A DNA stretch of 64,000 nt from Paucilactobacillus suebicus DSM 5007 = KCTC 3549 (GCF_001434475.1 NZ_AZGF01000006.1:61244-125243), one strand, 5' to 3'. Counted from the first letter of the stretch, positions 48,747-57,765 are shown. Program-made: numbers and translations. Notes: a model not told the origin generated them from the sequence alone.

Positions 48747-48804
48747 AATTAGGCGTGTCATGGGAGGCATGCATTTAAAGCAGTTAGTAAAGGAGTAAGC
48801 GCGT

Positions 48805-49323
48805 ATGTTAAGTAATAATGATGAAGGTCAAAATAGATTTAAGTTTAAAAAATATCGTGGTATTTTAATGGGCCAATTGTTAGATATTATGAATATGCAT
48901 GATAGCCAGCAAGGCAAACACCATGTTGGTAGCCAAGCTGATACCTGCGATTTATGCAGTCAATTTAATGAAATGCACCAAGAGTTAGACCAGGTCAATA
49001 AGTTATTATCTGCATACAAACGTCCAGTTTTGGTTGCTGATGATCCAGATGCATCACAGCGTCACTTCTATTACATCTGTTCAGATGCGATAGGTAATAT
49101 GTATGTTGTTCGAGCCCGCAACAAGGACGAAGCAAGTAATTTATTGCACGCCACGCAAGCAGATTGTGGTCGCGAACACGTTAAACACATTTCACGCCGA
49201 GAAGCCTTCCAAACGATTGAGAATTTTGAAGGTGCACGGGCACAACAAACGATCCACTATCTCCAACACGATGATTACTATTTAGGTGTCGTTTCACAGT
49301 TAAATTCTTCGGAAGTTGGTTAA
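48805..49323 (+). CDS. 172-residue cytoplasmic protein, unknown function
   Basis: ATG behind AAAGGAGTAAGCGCGT. Soluble, His-, Asp- and Gln-rich, with a single CxxC (Cys48, Cys51 in DTCDLC) and a coiled-coil-like stretch right after it (NEMHQELDQVNKLLS). No family is recognised. It has its own promoter and terminator and sits between the adhesin locus and the feo operon; metal or redox sensing through the CxxC and nearby histidines is conceivable but unsupported. Confidence 0.75.
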   Translation: MLSNNDEGQNRFKFKKYRGILMGQLLDIMNMHDSQQGKHHVGSQADTCDLCSQFNEMHQELDQVNKLLSAYKRPVLVADDPDASQRHFYYICSDAIGNMYVVRARNKDEASNLLHATQADCGREHVKHISRREAFQTIENFEGARAQQTIHYLQHDDYYLGVVSQLNSSEVG

Positions 49324-49371
49324 AGTGGAGTGCTTTTAAAGAATGGGTTTCTTTAAGGCTTCACGTAATCA

Positions 49372-49420
49372 AATAGGACAGATCCCCGATTTGGAGATCT
49401 GTCCTATTTTTTATTTCTAA
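49372..49420 (+). terminator. terminator between the 172-residue gene and the feo operon
   Basis: AATAGGACAGATC / GATCTGTCCTATT with a short loop, then TTTTTATTT on the plus strand. The minus side lacks a T-run but may still slow feo transcription. Confidence 0.85.
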
Positions 49421-49429
49421 ATTAACTCA

Positions 49430-49609
49430 CTACTGTGCGGTTTTATCCTTAGTAAGAGCCTTAATGGCCTTTTGTTGCTGAACTAACGGGCAACCGACTT
49501 CGGAACACTCGTGGCAGCTGGCAGCCGCATGTCCTTTTTTGAAGAACCGGTTATAAACAACGAATCCAACTAACCCAAAAACAATAACGGCAATGATGAT
49601 GGTTGACAT
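49430..49609 (-). CDS. FeoB-associated Cys-rich membrane protein
   Basis: 59 residues: MSTIIIAVIVFGLVGFVVYN membrane helix, then RFFKKGHAAASCHECSEVGC and a basic tail. Cys32, Cys35 and Cys40 form the cysteine cluster typical of small proteins encoded after feoB in Firmicutes. ATG behind AAAGGAAG. It follows feoB by 21 bases, so it is the third gene of the operon. Probable role: accessory to iron uptake, possibly metal binding. Confidence 0.82.
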   Translation of the reverse strand: MSTIIIAVIVFGLVGFVVYNRFFKKGHAAASCHECSEVGCPLVQQQKAIKALTKDKTAQ

Positions 49610-49630
49610 GATGGAACTTCCTTTCTGTTA

Positions 49631-51739
49631 TTAAAGACTGACTACAGCTTCACTATCACTTTGTGCGTGTTTAACGAATAATCCGTAGAAGATTAAAGCG
49701 ATCACGATTGCGGCGAGAACCACGCCAACTGGTGAAAAGACGTGGTTTACCCACAATGAACTTTGGTAAATAATCAAGGCTGCCATGTAGGCAACAGAAG
49801 TTTGATAAATAACGGCACGCCATGTTGATTTGGCATCCCCAAATTCCTTATACATTGTTCCAATTGATGCGAAACAAGGAGCACAAAGCATGTTGAATGC
49901 TAGGAATGCATAACCAGCCATTGCCGAGTAGTTAGCTCGCAAAACTTCGTGAAAGGCGGTGGCACTGCCGGCACCGGCAAATGTAATATGCAACGTACCA
50001 ACGCAGTTTTCTTTGGCAATCAAGCCAGCCAAGACGGCAACTGTGGCGTGCCAGTCACCGAATCCAAGTGGTGCGAAAATAGGTGAAATGAATGCGCCCA
50101 TTGCTTGCAGAATGCTACTATTCTCGCCGACCATTTGTAATTTAAAGTTAAAGCTGGAAAGAAACCAGATGGCCACGCAGGATAGAAAAATAATTGTGCC
50201 AGCCTTATAAACAAAGGCATATGCTCGTTGCCCAACACTACGGAGTGTGTTATCTAATCGTGGTAAATGATAGGCCGGTAATTCCATGACAAACGGTGAA
50301 TGGTCGCCAGAAAACATCTTGGTTTTTTTAAGGAAAATACCCGAGCAGACAACTGCTAACGCGCCAAGAAAGTATGCGGATGGAGCAACCCATGAGTTAT
50401 TCGGGAAGAATGTTCCAGAAACCAATGCGATAATGGTTAGCTTCGCGGAGCATGGCATGAAAGTGGTCAACATAATTGTCATTCTGCGGTCACGATCATT
50501 TTCAATGGTTCGGGTGGCCATAATACCTGGCACCCCACAACCAGTGGAAATCAACATTGGAATGAATGATTTACCTGATAAATTAAAGTGATGGAACAAT
50601 CGATCCATGACGAATGCAATGCGCGCCATGTAGCCACAATCTTCAAGAATTCCCAAGCAAAGAAATAGCATAATGATTTGCGGTAGGAAGCCCAGCACTG
50701 AACCAATCCCGCCGATAATGCCATCGACGATCAGGCCTTTTAACCAGGGTGCCACGTGGAGGAAAGTTAAAAAGTTGGTAGCAGCCGTGGGAAGGATGGT
50801 GCCAAACAAGTGGTCATTAATCCAATCGCTCCCAATTGTGCCAACAGTTTGAATTGAGAGGTAGTAAACGCCCCACATTACCAACACGAAGATTGGCAAA
50901 GCGAGCCAACGGTTGGTAACAATTCGATCAACTCTATCACTGACTGACATACTGAAGTCACCATTGTCGATGACACACATATTGATAATCCGAGCAATGT
51001 AGTCGTATCGTGCGTTAACAACGATACTGTCGCTTTCGTCATCGAAAATATTTTCAGCCGTTTTGATAATGTCATCAATGTCAGATAATTGTTTGTCACT
51101 AAATTCAAATTGATCAGTAATATCTTGATCACGTTCAAAAATTTTAATGGCATAAAAACGAGTTTGGTCTTCATCAACCCGATCTTTAATCAGGTTTTTG
51201 ATCATTTCAATCGCTGATTCCAGCCGGGGATCGTACGTTGGCATCGCATATGTTTTTTCATCATCGTGAATTTTATCAACCAGTTTATCAATGTTGTTGT
51301 GCTTGAGGGCACTGATACCCACGACGGGCATATCAAGCATGTAGGCCAGCTTTTTTAAATTAATTTTGCGGTTATGCTGTTTTTCTAGTAGATCCATCAT
51401 GTTTAAAATGAGGACCATTGGTGTGCCAGTTTCCATCACTTGCAGTGTCAAGTAGAGGTTACGCTCTAAGTTGGTCGCGTCAACAACGTCCAGCACCTTG
51501 CGTGGCCGGTTATTGATTAGAAAATTTCGAGTAACCACTTCTTCAGAACTGTAAGGTGATAGTGAATAACTACCTGGCAGATCTTGAATAATGTATGTAT
51601 GATCTTGTTTTAACTGGCCTTCTTTTCGTTCAACCGTGACGCCGGGCCAGTTGCCGACATGCTGGTTGGAGCCGGTTAGTGTGTTGAATAGGGTGGTTTT
51701 ACCACTATTCGGATTTCCCACAAGGGCGAGTGTTGTCAT
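49631..51739 (-). CDS. feoB: ferrous iron transport protein B
   Basis: Fe(II) transporter with an N-terminal GTPase. G1 GNPNSGKTTLFN is at residues 8-19, G3 DLPGSYSL follows, and G4 is NMMD rather than NKxD, common in lactic acid bacteria. The membrane part contains two Gate motifs with conserved cysteines (STGCGVPGIMATRT and the second half LCAPCFASIGTMYKE). 702 residues. It starts 11 bases after feoA and is cotranscribed with it. Confidence 0.96.
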   Translation of the reverse strand: MTTLALVGNPNSGKTTLFNTLTGSNQHVGNWPGVTVERKEGQLKQDHTYIIQDLPGSYSLSPYSSEEVVTRNFLINNRPRKVLDVVDATNLERNLYLTLQVMETGTPMVLILNMMDLLEKQHNRKINLKKLAYMLDMPVVGISALKHNNIDKLVDKIHDDEKTYAMPTYDPRLESAIEMIKNLIKDRVDEDQTRFYAIKIFERDQDITDQFEFSDKQLSDIDDIIKTAENIFDDESDSIVVNARYDYIARIINMCVIDNGDFSMSVSDRVDRIVTNRWLALPIFVLVMWGVYYLSIQTVGTIGSDWINDHLFGTILPTAATNFLTFLHVAPWLKGLIVDGIIGGIGSVLGFLPQIIMLFLCLGILEDCGYMARIAFVMDRLFHHFNLSGKSFIPMLISTGCGVPGIMATRTIENDRDRRMTIMLTTFMPCSAKLTIIALVSGTFFPNNSWVAPSAYFLGALAVVCSGIFLKKTKMFSGDHSPFVMELPAYHLPRLDNTLRSVGQRAYAFVYKAGTIIFLSCVAIWFLSSFNFKLQMVGENSSILQAMGAFISPIFAPLGFGDWHATVAVLAGLIAKENCVGTLHITFAGAGSATAFHEVLRANYSAMAGYAFLAFNMLCAPCFASIGTMYKEFGDAKSTWRAVIYQTSVAYMAALIIYQSSLWVNHVFSPVGVVLAAIVIALIFYGLFVKHAQSDSEAVVSL

Positions 51740-51750
51740 AAAAAATCACC

Positions 51751-52224
51751 TCAGACTTTCTCGATCATGATGCTTTGCGCATCAGCTTTACGCAGGCTGA
51801 GTTTGTACCCGCGAATTAATAATTCAATTGGATCGCCTAATGGCGCAATTTGGTTAATCTTGAGCATCGTGCCCCGAGTCAGTCCCATATCCAGCAATCG
51901 TTTCCGCAATTGCTTTGAACCAACAAGTTTAACCACAATTCCCGATTCACCAACGTGTAACTCGGCAAGTTCCTGAAGTTCGACGTCGTCGTCATCAGAT
52001 ATGTTGCGAACGCTGATCTTTTCAGCGACCTCTTTACTAATGGCCAAACGTTGTCCTTGAAAATAGATCATCATGCCCATGGGGCCAGAAGATGTTGCGA
52101 TGACGGTCACACTTTTACCGGCGATGATGCCCATTTCTGACAGTCGTTTAGTGAGCTTGTGATCACCTTTAACGCCAATAATTATGTAGTTACCACGGCG
52201 GTTAAGTTCTGCGAGTGTCTTCAA
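51751..52224 (-). CDS. feoA: FeoA domain protein, two tandem domains
   Basis: SH3-like partner of FeoB. The start is best placed at the TTG at 52224 (157 residues), because TTGGAGG lies 7 bases upstream and would be coding in the longest frame. Two FeoA domains follow each other: residues about 1-75 (KLTKRLSEMGIIAGKSVTVI) and about 80-157 (QLRKRLLDMGLTRGTMLKIN), joined by an Asp-rich linker. Each has the family GDxxLxxRLxxMGL-like core. FeoA is normally about 75-80 residues, so this is a fusion or duplication. Confidence 0.9.
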   Translation of the reverse strand: MKTLAELNRRGNYIIIGVKGDHKLTKRLSEMGIIAGKSVTVIATSSGPMGMMIYFQGQRLAISKEVAEKISVRNISDDDDVELQELAELHVGESGIVVKLVGSKQLRKRLLDMGLTRGTMLKINQIAPLGDPIELLIRGYKLSLRKADAQSIMIEKV

Positions 52225-52451
52225 AGTGCGGCCTCCAATCACTTAGTTCTATGTATTGTAATGCTAATTTCTCATTATTTTCTCATTTATACTGTAATGC
52301 GTCAATGTCAATAACGGTCTAAGTGTTGATTTAGCAAGGCTTTAGCCAATACCTGATACTAAATCTCAACAAATGAATACATGAACAAGCGCGATATGAA
52401 TGAAACTAAATATTTAGTTTGGAATGATTCTAAAACACTATCTAAACTAAA

Positions 52452-52491
52452 AAAATTACATTGCAAACTTTTTTTGCAATGTAATTTCAAT
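52452..52491 (-). terminator. terminator of the LCP gene
   Basis: Minus strand ATTACATTGCAA / TTGCAATGTAAT followed by seven T, about 15 bases after the stop codon. Confidence 0.88.
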
Positions 52492-52503
52492 ATAATTTTG
52501 GAA

Positions 52504-53613
52504 TTATTGATCCAGAACCTCTTCAATATCGTACGGCACAGTGACTTTTGATTTGTCACCAGCAAGAATTGGTCCAGTTTTGGCGTGACTCAATTCAAGG
52601 TCTGAACGTAACTGATTAGTGGCCTTTTGTTTTTCAGACTTCGAGAAGACTTGGTATGAAACGCCGTTATGCATCACGGTATTTTCAGTTGCAGACTTTG
52701 TGGAAACGTTGTTCTTAGCTTGATAGTACGATGCAGCGATTGACATCATTTGTTTGAAGGTTAGATTGGTTCGGACGTTGCTGGAAATTGACTTCATGAA
52801 TGCTTTATTGAATAGCATCTTAGGACTAGCCGACTGTTTTAAAATAGCGGTAATCACCATGCGTTGCCGCTTAGTCCGACCGTAGTCCCCCTCTGGATCC
52901 ATGTAACGCATCCGAGAGAATGCTAGTGCAGCTTGGCCGTTCATTTTGTGATAGGTTTTAAAATGAACCCCATCTTTGGCGTACTTGAATGTGGATGATC
53001 CCTTGTAGAATTTGTAGCGGTGTTTCCCGGTTTCGTGGGCCGTATCGTTACTGAACGTGAAGGTCAGTGGTGATTTAATCGTGACACCACCGACTTCATT
53101 AACTAGCTTTTCCAATCCACCCATGTTGACAAGGGCATAAAAATCAATTGGGACGTTCATGTACTTAGAAATGGTGTTGACCGTATCACTAATATTAGTA
53201 TAGGTATAAACGGAATTGATTTTCTCGGGGAAATCATTTTCGTAACCCGGAATAGCAACCATTGTGTCACGCGGAATTGAAAATAGTGACGTTTTCTTTT
53301 CTTTCGGGTTGACGGTCACTAGCATAATTGTATCAGTTCGCCCCTTATAGCTACGGTCAAGCGACCCAGTGTCTGTTCCTAGTAACAGAATTGAGATGGG
53401 CTTTTTGTTTTTAATTAGTTTAGACACGTTGCGCCGATTTTTAATGTTGGCACCCTTGTAAGAATTCTGAACAGTGTTATTCAGTGAACTGTATGTACTG
53501 TACGCAATTTTGATGACACCAAAAAGAACAATGATGATGATAAATAAGATAATGCCTCGATTTTGCTTTGGAGGACGATGATTATAGCGCTGTTGCCGCG
53601 TTTCTTGTTCCAT
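52504..53613 (-). CDS. LytR-CpsA-Psr family cell-wall ligase
   Basis: Transfers wall teichoic acid or other anionic polymers from the lipid carrier to peptidoglycan. Basic N-terminus and one membrane helix (about 23-42), then the LCP domain: LLLGTDTGSLDRSYKGRTDTI with catalytic-site Asp/Arg, SIPRDTMVAIPG, and SRMRYMDPEGDYGR TKRQ. 369 residues. Single gene with its own terminator. Which polymer it attaches cannot be told from sequence. Confidence 0.93.
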   Translation of the reverse strand: MEQETRQQRYNHRPPKQNRGIILFIIIIVLFGVIKIAYSTYSSLNNTVQNSYKGANIKNRRNVSKLIKNKKPISILLLGTDTGSLDRSYKGRTDTIMLVTVNPKEKKTSLFSIPRDTMVAIPGYENDFPEKINSVYTYTNISDTVNTISKYMNVPIDFYALVNMGGLEKLVNEVGGVTIKSPLTFTFSNDTAHETGKHRYKFYKGSSTFKYAKDGVHFKTYHKMNGQAALAFSRMRYMDPEGDYGRTKRQRMVITAILKQSASPKMLFNKAFMKSISSNVRTNLTFKQMMSIAASYYQAKNNVSTKSATENTVMHNGVSYQVFSKSEKQKATNQLRSDLELSHAKTGPILAGDKSKVTVPYDIEEVLDQ

Positions 53614-53731
53614 GAATCGATGACCTATGCTTTCGTTCGTAATTTCAATTAAGATTAATTATACAACTGATGGTATGCGCATGGAATACGATTACAAGAT
53701 GAATTGTCAAGAAAGTGCTTAGAAATTGTTA

Positions 53732-53747
53732 ATGTATTATAATACAT
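53732..53747. promoter_or_regulatory. 16-bp perfect palindrome over a -10 box
   Basis: ATGTATTATAATACAT is a perfect inverted repeat and contains TATAAT, about 95 bases before the 251-residue gene and 120 bases before the divergent LCP gene. It is a candidate operator; a palindromic -10 could also start transcription both ways. Confidence 0.45.
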
Positions 53748-53839
53748 AGTATAAGAATCAGATTTAACCAAAATTGTTTAAAATAATCGTCATAAATAGA
53801 AGACGAAATGATCGCTGCTTGCCCATTAGGAAAGGTTAG

Positions 53840-54595
53840 ATGATAAAGATGATCACGAACTATGTGCTGCTAAGTGCCAATCGAAAGTATGGCATTAATC
53901 TCAACCAGTTATTGGCTCACCATCTGCTCAAATACGGCAAGATGAACGATAATAATTTGTTGGGAGTTGATTTTGATGCACTTGTGAATGATATCCGGAC
54001 TAACCTGACGTTCGTTATTTTCTATCATCCAGAACAGGCACTTAAGGGTATCGATGCGACCATTAAAAATCAGCCATTGCCAAAGGATTCGATTTTAGGA
54101 GTTAGCAATATAGAAGAAATTGCTCTTGATAAAGATCATGTTCTCAATACGGATGCGATTCAAAAAGGGTATCAGAAAACGGAGAGACAACGAGTTGAGG
54201 ATCGCATTATTAACAAGCAAAGTTCCGAAGAAGACATATACAAGTCGATGATCTTTGCGCCAGCTCCCAATTTAATGGAGAAGCTTGATATGGAAAATAT
54301 TTATCAAGGTATCGAGATGATCCAAAAACAGGTGCAGGAAGATCTCACATCTTATAAATACGTAATGATTAACAGTTACCGCGAAAATATCCAGCCATTT
54401 ACTGATGAAAAGTCGAAATTTGAAGAAATGGATTATAAGGAACAAGAACGCCGGCAACAAGAAATCATTAACCTGGATGCGGTTGAAAGAACGAGATTAA
54501 ATAGTTTTGAACGAGGACTCTATGATCGATATGAATTTGAGCACGAGTTACAAAAGGGTGTTGAGACGGCGTTTACGGTTTATGAAATCAAGTAG
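53840..54595 (+). CDS. 251-residue cytoplasmic protein, unknown function
   Basis: ATG behind GGAAAGGTTAG. No signal peptide or membrane segment. The N-terminal 40 residues look like a helical tail domain (LLSANRKYGINLNQLLAHHL), the rest is charged with long helices, ending FERGLYDRYEFEHELQKG. No family is recognised. Divergent from the LCP gene with a palindromic operator candidate between them. TAG begins a type B element. Confidence 0.7.
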   Translation: MIKMITNYVLLSANRKYGINLNQLLAHHLLKYGKMNDNNLLGVDFDALVNDIRTNLTFVIFYHPEQALKGIDATIKNQPLPKDSILGVSNIEEIALDKDHVLNTDAIQKGYQKTERQRVEDRIINKQSSEEDIYKSMIFAPAPNLMEKLDMENIYQGIEMIQKQVQEDLTSYKYVMINSYRENIQPFTDEKSKFEEMDYKEQERRQQEIINLDAVERTRLNSFERGLYDRYEFEHELQKGVETAFTVYEIK

Positions 54596-54714
54596 AGTGT
54601 GAAAAAGTGCGTTAAAATGCTGGTAAATAAGCCACGTCAGCCATTAACTGCGGTCTATGCAGTTAGTGGCTGACGTGGCTTATTTATGAGCATCTGCACT
54701 TTTTCACACGTTTA
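54596..54714 (+). repeat. 3'-end palindromic element (type B), 251-residue protein
   Basis: GTGTGAAAAAGTGC pairs exactly with GCACTTTTTCACAC; ATGC/GCAT; stem AAATAAGCCACGTCAGCCA with its complement; apex TTAACTGC / GCAGTTAG. Two imperfect pairs are G.U in the plus sense. Confidence 0.92.
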
Positions 54715-54826
54715 GACAGAAAAAATTGAGAGGGGCTAAGAAACTATGCAGTTAGTGGCTGACGTGGCTTATTTATGAGCATTTGCACTTTTTCACACGT
54801 GAAAAAATTGAGAGGAGCTAAGAAGA
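54655..54826 (+). repeat. 89-bp tandem duplication of the right half of the element
   Basis: The stretch from CTATGCAGTTAGTGG through GAGAGGGGCTAAGAA (54655-54743) is repeated from 54744, with two changes and a small deletion near the end. The second copy lacks a left arm and so cannot fold the full element. Confidence 0.85.
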
Positions 54827-54870
54827 TTATCTCATTGAACGCTATACTTTTCACACAGTCCCAAAATATA

Positions 54871-54913
54871 AAAAAACAGAAAAACGGCACATTTCATAAA
54901 TAATGTGTCGTTT
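54871..54913 (-). terminator. terminator of the PAP2-L,D-transpeptidase transcript
   Basis: Minus strand AAACGACACATT / AATGTGCCGTTT then TTCTGTTTTTTT, about 90 bases after the L,D-transpeptidase stop. Confidence 0.75.
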
Positions 54914-55002
54914 GCATTAAACATGATTTATTTTAGAATACTTTAACATTGCTTGTTCAACAACGGTTAAGCTTAATTTCATCCTAAACCCGGTTGACAG
55001 AT

Positions 55003-55680
55003 TTAATGTACGACCACTTTCATGCCGTAAGGAACGTTGTTATAAACCCATTGTGCATCAGGAATTGTTAACTGAACACATCCATGCGAAGATGCTTTGT
55101 GACCAATATTATTGGCAACTGAAGTTTTGTAGTTGCCGTTGGCGTCAACGGGCACACTGTGAAACAGGTATTCACCATGGTTTAACCAAGAAACCCAGTA
55201 GTTAGCACCTTCTTGCTCGCTTGCATTGTAAAAGTGCAGACCACGCTGTGCTTGGATGTAGAACGTACCACGAGGGGTGGCATTGTTGGCACCCGTTGAG
55301 CAATACATTGTGTAAAGAATCTTATTATTGTCAGCACCGTCACGAATGTAAACTCGTTGATTTTCAATATTTACATCAAACCAAACTTTTGGATACTTGG
55401 TTAGATCAGGGTAGGCCCTATTTTCAGACGGTTTACGCCAATTGACAGTCTTTACACTACTCGTGGTTGTTGATGAACTCGCTGTCTTAGTACTGGTATT
55501 TGAGCTTGAACTGCTACTTGATGTTGAGGATGATGAATTACTACTTGTGCTGCTTGTGTAGAGTGCCGCTGCCTTGGTTTCAGTGCTTGGGCTAACAAAT
55601 CCCATGACGAGATGAAGTCCCCAAACTAGTCCCAAACAACAAGCCAGTGCCATAATGATTTTTTTCTTGTTAATCTTCAT
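55003..55680 (-). CDS. L,D-transpeptidase (YkuD domain)
   Basis: Peptidoglycan crosslinking or remodelling enzyme. 225 residues: N-terminal signal anchor (about 7-29), Ser/Thr-rich linker (about 40-75), YkuD domain with catalytic motif SSHGCVQL containing His199 and Cys201. The family HxGT-type motif is not evident, but the NIGHKASSHGC region is. It starts 14 bases after the frameshifted PAP2 gene and is cotranscribed. Meso-DAP in the stem peptide, as MurE suggests, would suit 3-3 crosslinks. Confidence 0.9.
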   Translation of the reverse strand: MKINKKKIIMALACCLGLVWGLHLVMGFVSPSTETKAAALYTSSTSSNSSSSTSSSSSSSNTSTKTASSSTTTSSVKTVNWRKPSENRAYPDLTKYPKVWFDVNIENQRVYIRDGADNNKILYTMYCSTGANNATPRGTFYIQAQRGLHFYNASEQEGANYWVSWLNHGEYLFHSVPVDANGNYKTSVANNIGHKASSHGCVQLTIPDAQWVYNNVPYGMKVVVH

Positions 55681-55694
55681 TTATATATGCCCCA

Positions 55695-56356
55695 TTAATT
55701 GTAATCCGAATTTTTAAAAATCTGTATATCCCAAAGGTTACCAAACCATTTAGTGTAAATGAGTTGTGCAATCTGCATCCAGAGATAAACCAGCGAAACA
55801 CTGGCAAATAGGTCCAGTGGATAGGCGATTTTCAACTTTATTTCTGCCACTAGTAGTATTGCTGCAATTGCTAACATACAAAAGATTAGAAGGTATTTTT
55901 GCCAAATTGATCTGATCAGAGGTATGACAGCAATATAAACAATGTAAAAAATAATGCCAAGCGAAAATAAATGGTGGTTCGGGAATGAAGACATTGATAA
56001 ATTTTTGGGATGGCCAGTCGGGAGTGATCTGTAGGTCATTAATCGAATTAATATAAAAATTATTTCACCACTGAAAAAAGTGATTAGTGACCAAAACGCG
56101 ATTAACTTATGCTTAAAACCCCAAAGGAAAAACCAGATAAGAAATACATAGAGCACACAAAAACCAGGCGCACTAAGAAATGCTAATAATCTTTCTAAAA
56201 AATTGGGGGGGTCGCCAGAAACTCTTGCAGGCCGGTTTCCCAAAGAGCAACTAAGTAAAAGCGAGTTTTTACCAGTGACGTAATTAGTGCAAATATCAGC
56301 GCACCGATAATAATATTAAGATAGCGATCATTCTTATCAATTACGTACATGTCCAT
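55695..56356 (-). pseudogene. frameshifted PAP2-like membrane phosphatase
   Basis: One gene split in two frames. The 5' part runs from ATG at 56356 (MDMYVIDKNDRYLNIIIGAL, first membrane helix, then LVALWETGLQEFLATPP) and stops just past a run of seven C (plus strand G at 56205-56211). The 3' part continues in the next frame (PPNFLERLLAFLSAPGF onward) for five more helices. Eight C would restore one frame of about 220 residues. Active-site motifs are weak: FPNHH for PSGH, and KIAYPLD where the catalytic Arg and His should be. Decay, phase variation or a sequencing error are possible. Confidence 0.75.
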
Positions 56357-56448
56357 TTTCTCCGTTATCGATCAAAACTATATTACTCCGTATTATACAC
56401 GCAAATGGTACGCCTGGTATGGATTGAAAACGGTTTATGTTGTTTAAT

Positions 56449-56472
56449 TTACTTTATTTTAAGATAAAGTAA
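56449..56472. repeat. short perfect inverted repeat
   Basis: TTACTTTAT / ATAAAGTAA around TTTAAG, in the gene-free stretch between the PAP2 start and the guaC element. It has no T-run and may be an operator or a remnant. Nothing else is seen in 56400-56580. Confidence 0.35.
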
Positions 56473-56582
56473 TTATTATTGATGATTTGGGACTTATTTA
56501 TTGGGTGCTGGTATCTAACGGGTAAAACATAGAGGCCGATTAGTTGTTTAAAACTGGTACAGCGCACTTTTTTCTATTTATT

Positions 56583-56712
56583 TTAAACGTGTTCCGCCAG
56601 CACTGAGACCTAACGTATAAGAAGAGCTAGAGACATTAATTGTTAAAACCCAACAATCAATGTCTCTAGCTCTCTTATACACCGGTCTCAACCCGTGCTG
56701 GATCCACACTCT
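56583..56712 (-). repeat. 3'-end palindromic element (type A), guaC
   Basis: Minus sense: AGAGTGTGGATCCAGCACGGG, TTGAGACC, stem TATAAGAGAGCTAGAGACATT and complement with a one-base difference, apex GATTGTTGGGTTTTAACAATTAATG, GGTCTCAGTGCTGGCGGAACACGTTTAAA. It begins just after the guaC TAA. Confidence 0.92.
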
Positions 56713-56715
56713 GGA

Positions 56716-57687
56716 TTAGTCCCCGTTCATAATCGAATTCTTTACCACCACGTAGTCTACCTTGCGGATCGATTCTAGATCTTTACCGCCGGCATACGAG
56801 ATTGATGATTGTAAATCCTCTTCCATTTCTTTGAGTGTATCTTTGATTGAACCTCTAAATGGTACTAGCATCTGTTTGCCTTCTACGTTACGGTAGGCGC
56901 CCTTTTGGACTTCTGATGCTGAACCCCAATATTGTTTATAATCTTTTCCGTCAATTTTAATCATGTTGCCTGGTGACTCTTGATGACCAGCTAACATGGA
57001 ACCGATCATGACCATTGATGCACCAAAACGAATTGATTTCGCAATATCGCCATTGTGACGGATACCACCGTCAGCAATGATTGGCTTGCGTGCAGCTTTA
57101 CCACATAGACGAACGGCTGCTAGTTGCCAACCACCGGTACCAAAACCAGTTTTTAGTTTGGTGATGCAGGCTTTACCAGGACCCACGCCGACCTTAGTGG
57201 CATCAGCACCAGCATTTTCCAAATCACGTACAGCTTCAGGAGTTGCCACGTTGCCGGCAATCACGAATGCATCTGGTAAGTTTTCCTTTATATATTGAAT
57301 CATATTGATCACATAATCTGAGTGACCATGAGCAACATCAATCGTGATGTATTCGGGAGTTTCTCCGGCGGCCTTTAGTTGGTCAATAAATTCGTATTCT
57401 GCATCCTTAATACCAACTGAAATTGATGCAAATAAATCTTGGCTGTGCATGTGTTGCACAAATGGCAAACGATTTTCAGGTTGGAATCTGTGCATGACGT
57501 AAAAATAGTTGTTTTGAGCGAGCCAAATAGCCAGTGGTTCGTCAATCACACTTTCCATGTTAGCCGGCACGACCGGAATGTTAAAACGGTGTGGTCCGAA
57601 CTGAATACTTGGATCTGCGTCGTGACGACTCTTGATAATGCACTTGCTGGGAATTAGTTGGATATCATCGTAATCAAATGTGTCCAT
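56716..57687 (-). CDS. guaC: GMP reductase
   Basis: NADPH-dependent conversion of GMP to IMP, linking guanine to adenine nucleotides. Start at the ATG after AAGGAGTGGCAATT (323 residues); the GTG three codons earlier overlaps the ribosome binding site. IMPDH-like TIM barrel with catalytic Cys174 in [11 protein letters not shown] and the flap and phosphate loops ([27 protein letters not shown]). Divergent from purA-purB, which convert IMP to AMP, with PurBoxes in between: a coherent GMP-to-AMP route. Confidence 0.96.
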   Translation of the reverse strand: MDTFDYDDIQLIPSKCIIKSRHDADPSIQFGPHRFNIPVVPANMESVIDEPLAIWLAQNNYFYVMHRFQPENRLPFVQHMHSQDLFASISVGIKDAEYEFIDQLKAAGETPEYITIDVAHGHSDYVINMIQYIKENLPDAFVIAGNVATPEAVRDLENAGADATKVGVGPGKACITKLKTGFGTGGWQLAAVRLCGKAARKPIIADGGIRHNGDIAKSIRFGASMVMIGSMLAGHQESPGNMIKIDGKDYKQYWGSASEVQKGAYRNVEGKQMLVPFRGSIKDTLKEMEEDLQSSISYAGGKDLESIRKVDYVVVKNSIMNGD

Positions 57688-57736
57688 AATTGCCACTCCT
57701 TACTTAAATGTCTCTCTTCTTTTGAAACCACTAGAT

Positions 57737-57765
57737 AATATATACGGTAATGTTCGGGTTGTCAA
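57737..57765 (-). promoter_or_regulatory. guaC promoter overlapped by a PurBox
   Basis: Minus strand TTGACA (57760-57765), 17-base spacer, TATATT (57737-57742). A PurBox-like CAACCCGAACATT (57749-57761) fills the spacer, so PurR binding would block RNA polymerase. Confidence 0.75.

Noticed and set aside
48547..48798. 83-codon plus-strand ORF upstream of the 172-residue gene
   Set aside because: It runs through the TTGAGG-17-TATAAA promoter and the ribosome binding site of the next gene, has no ribosome binding site itself, and its composition does not look coding.
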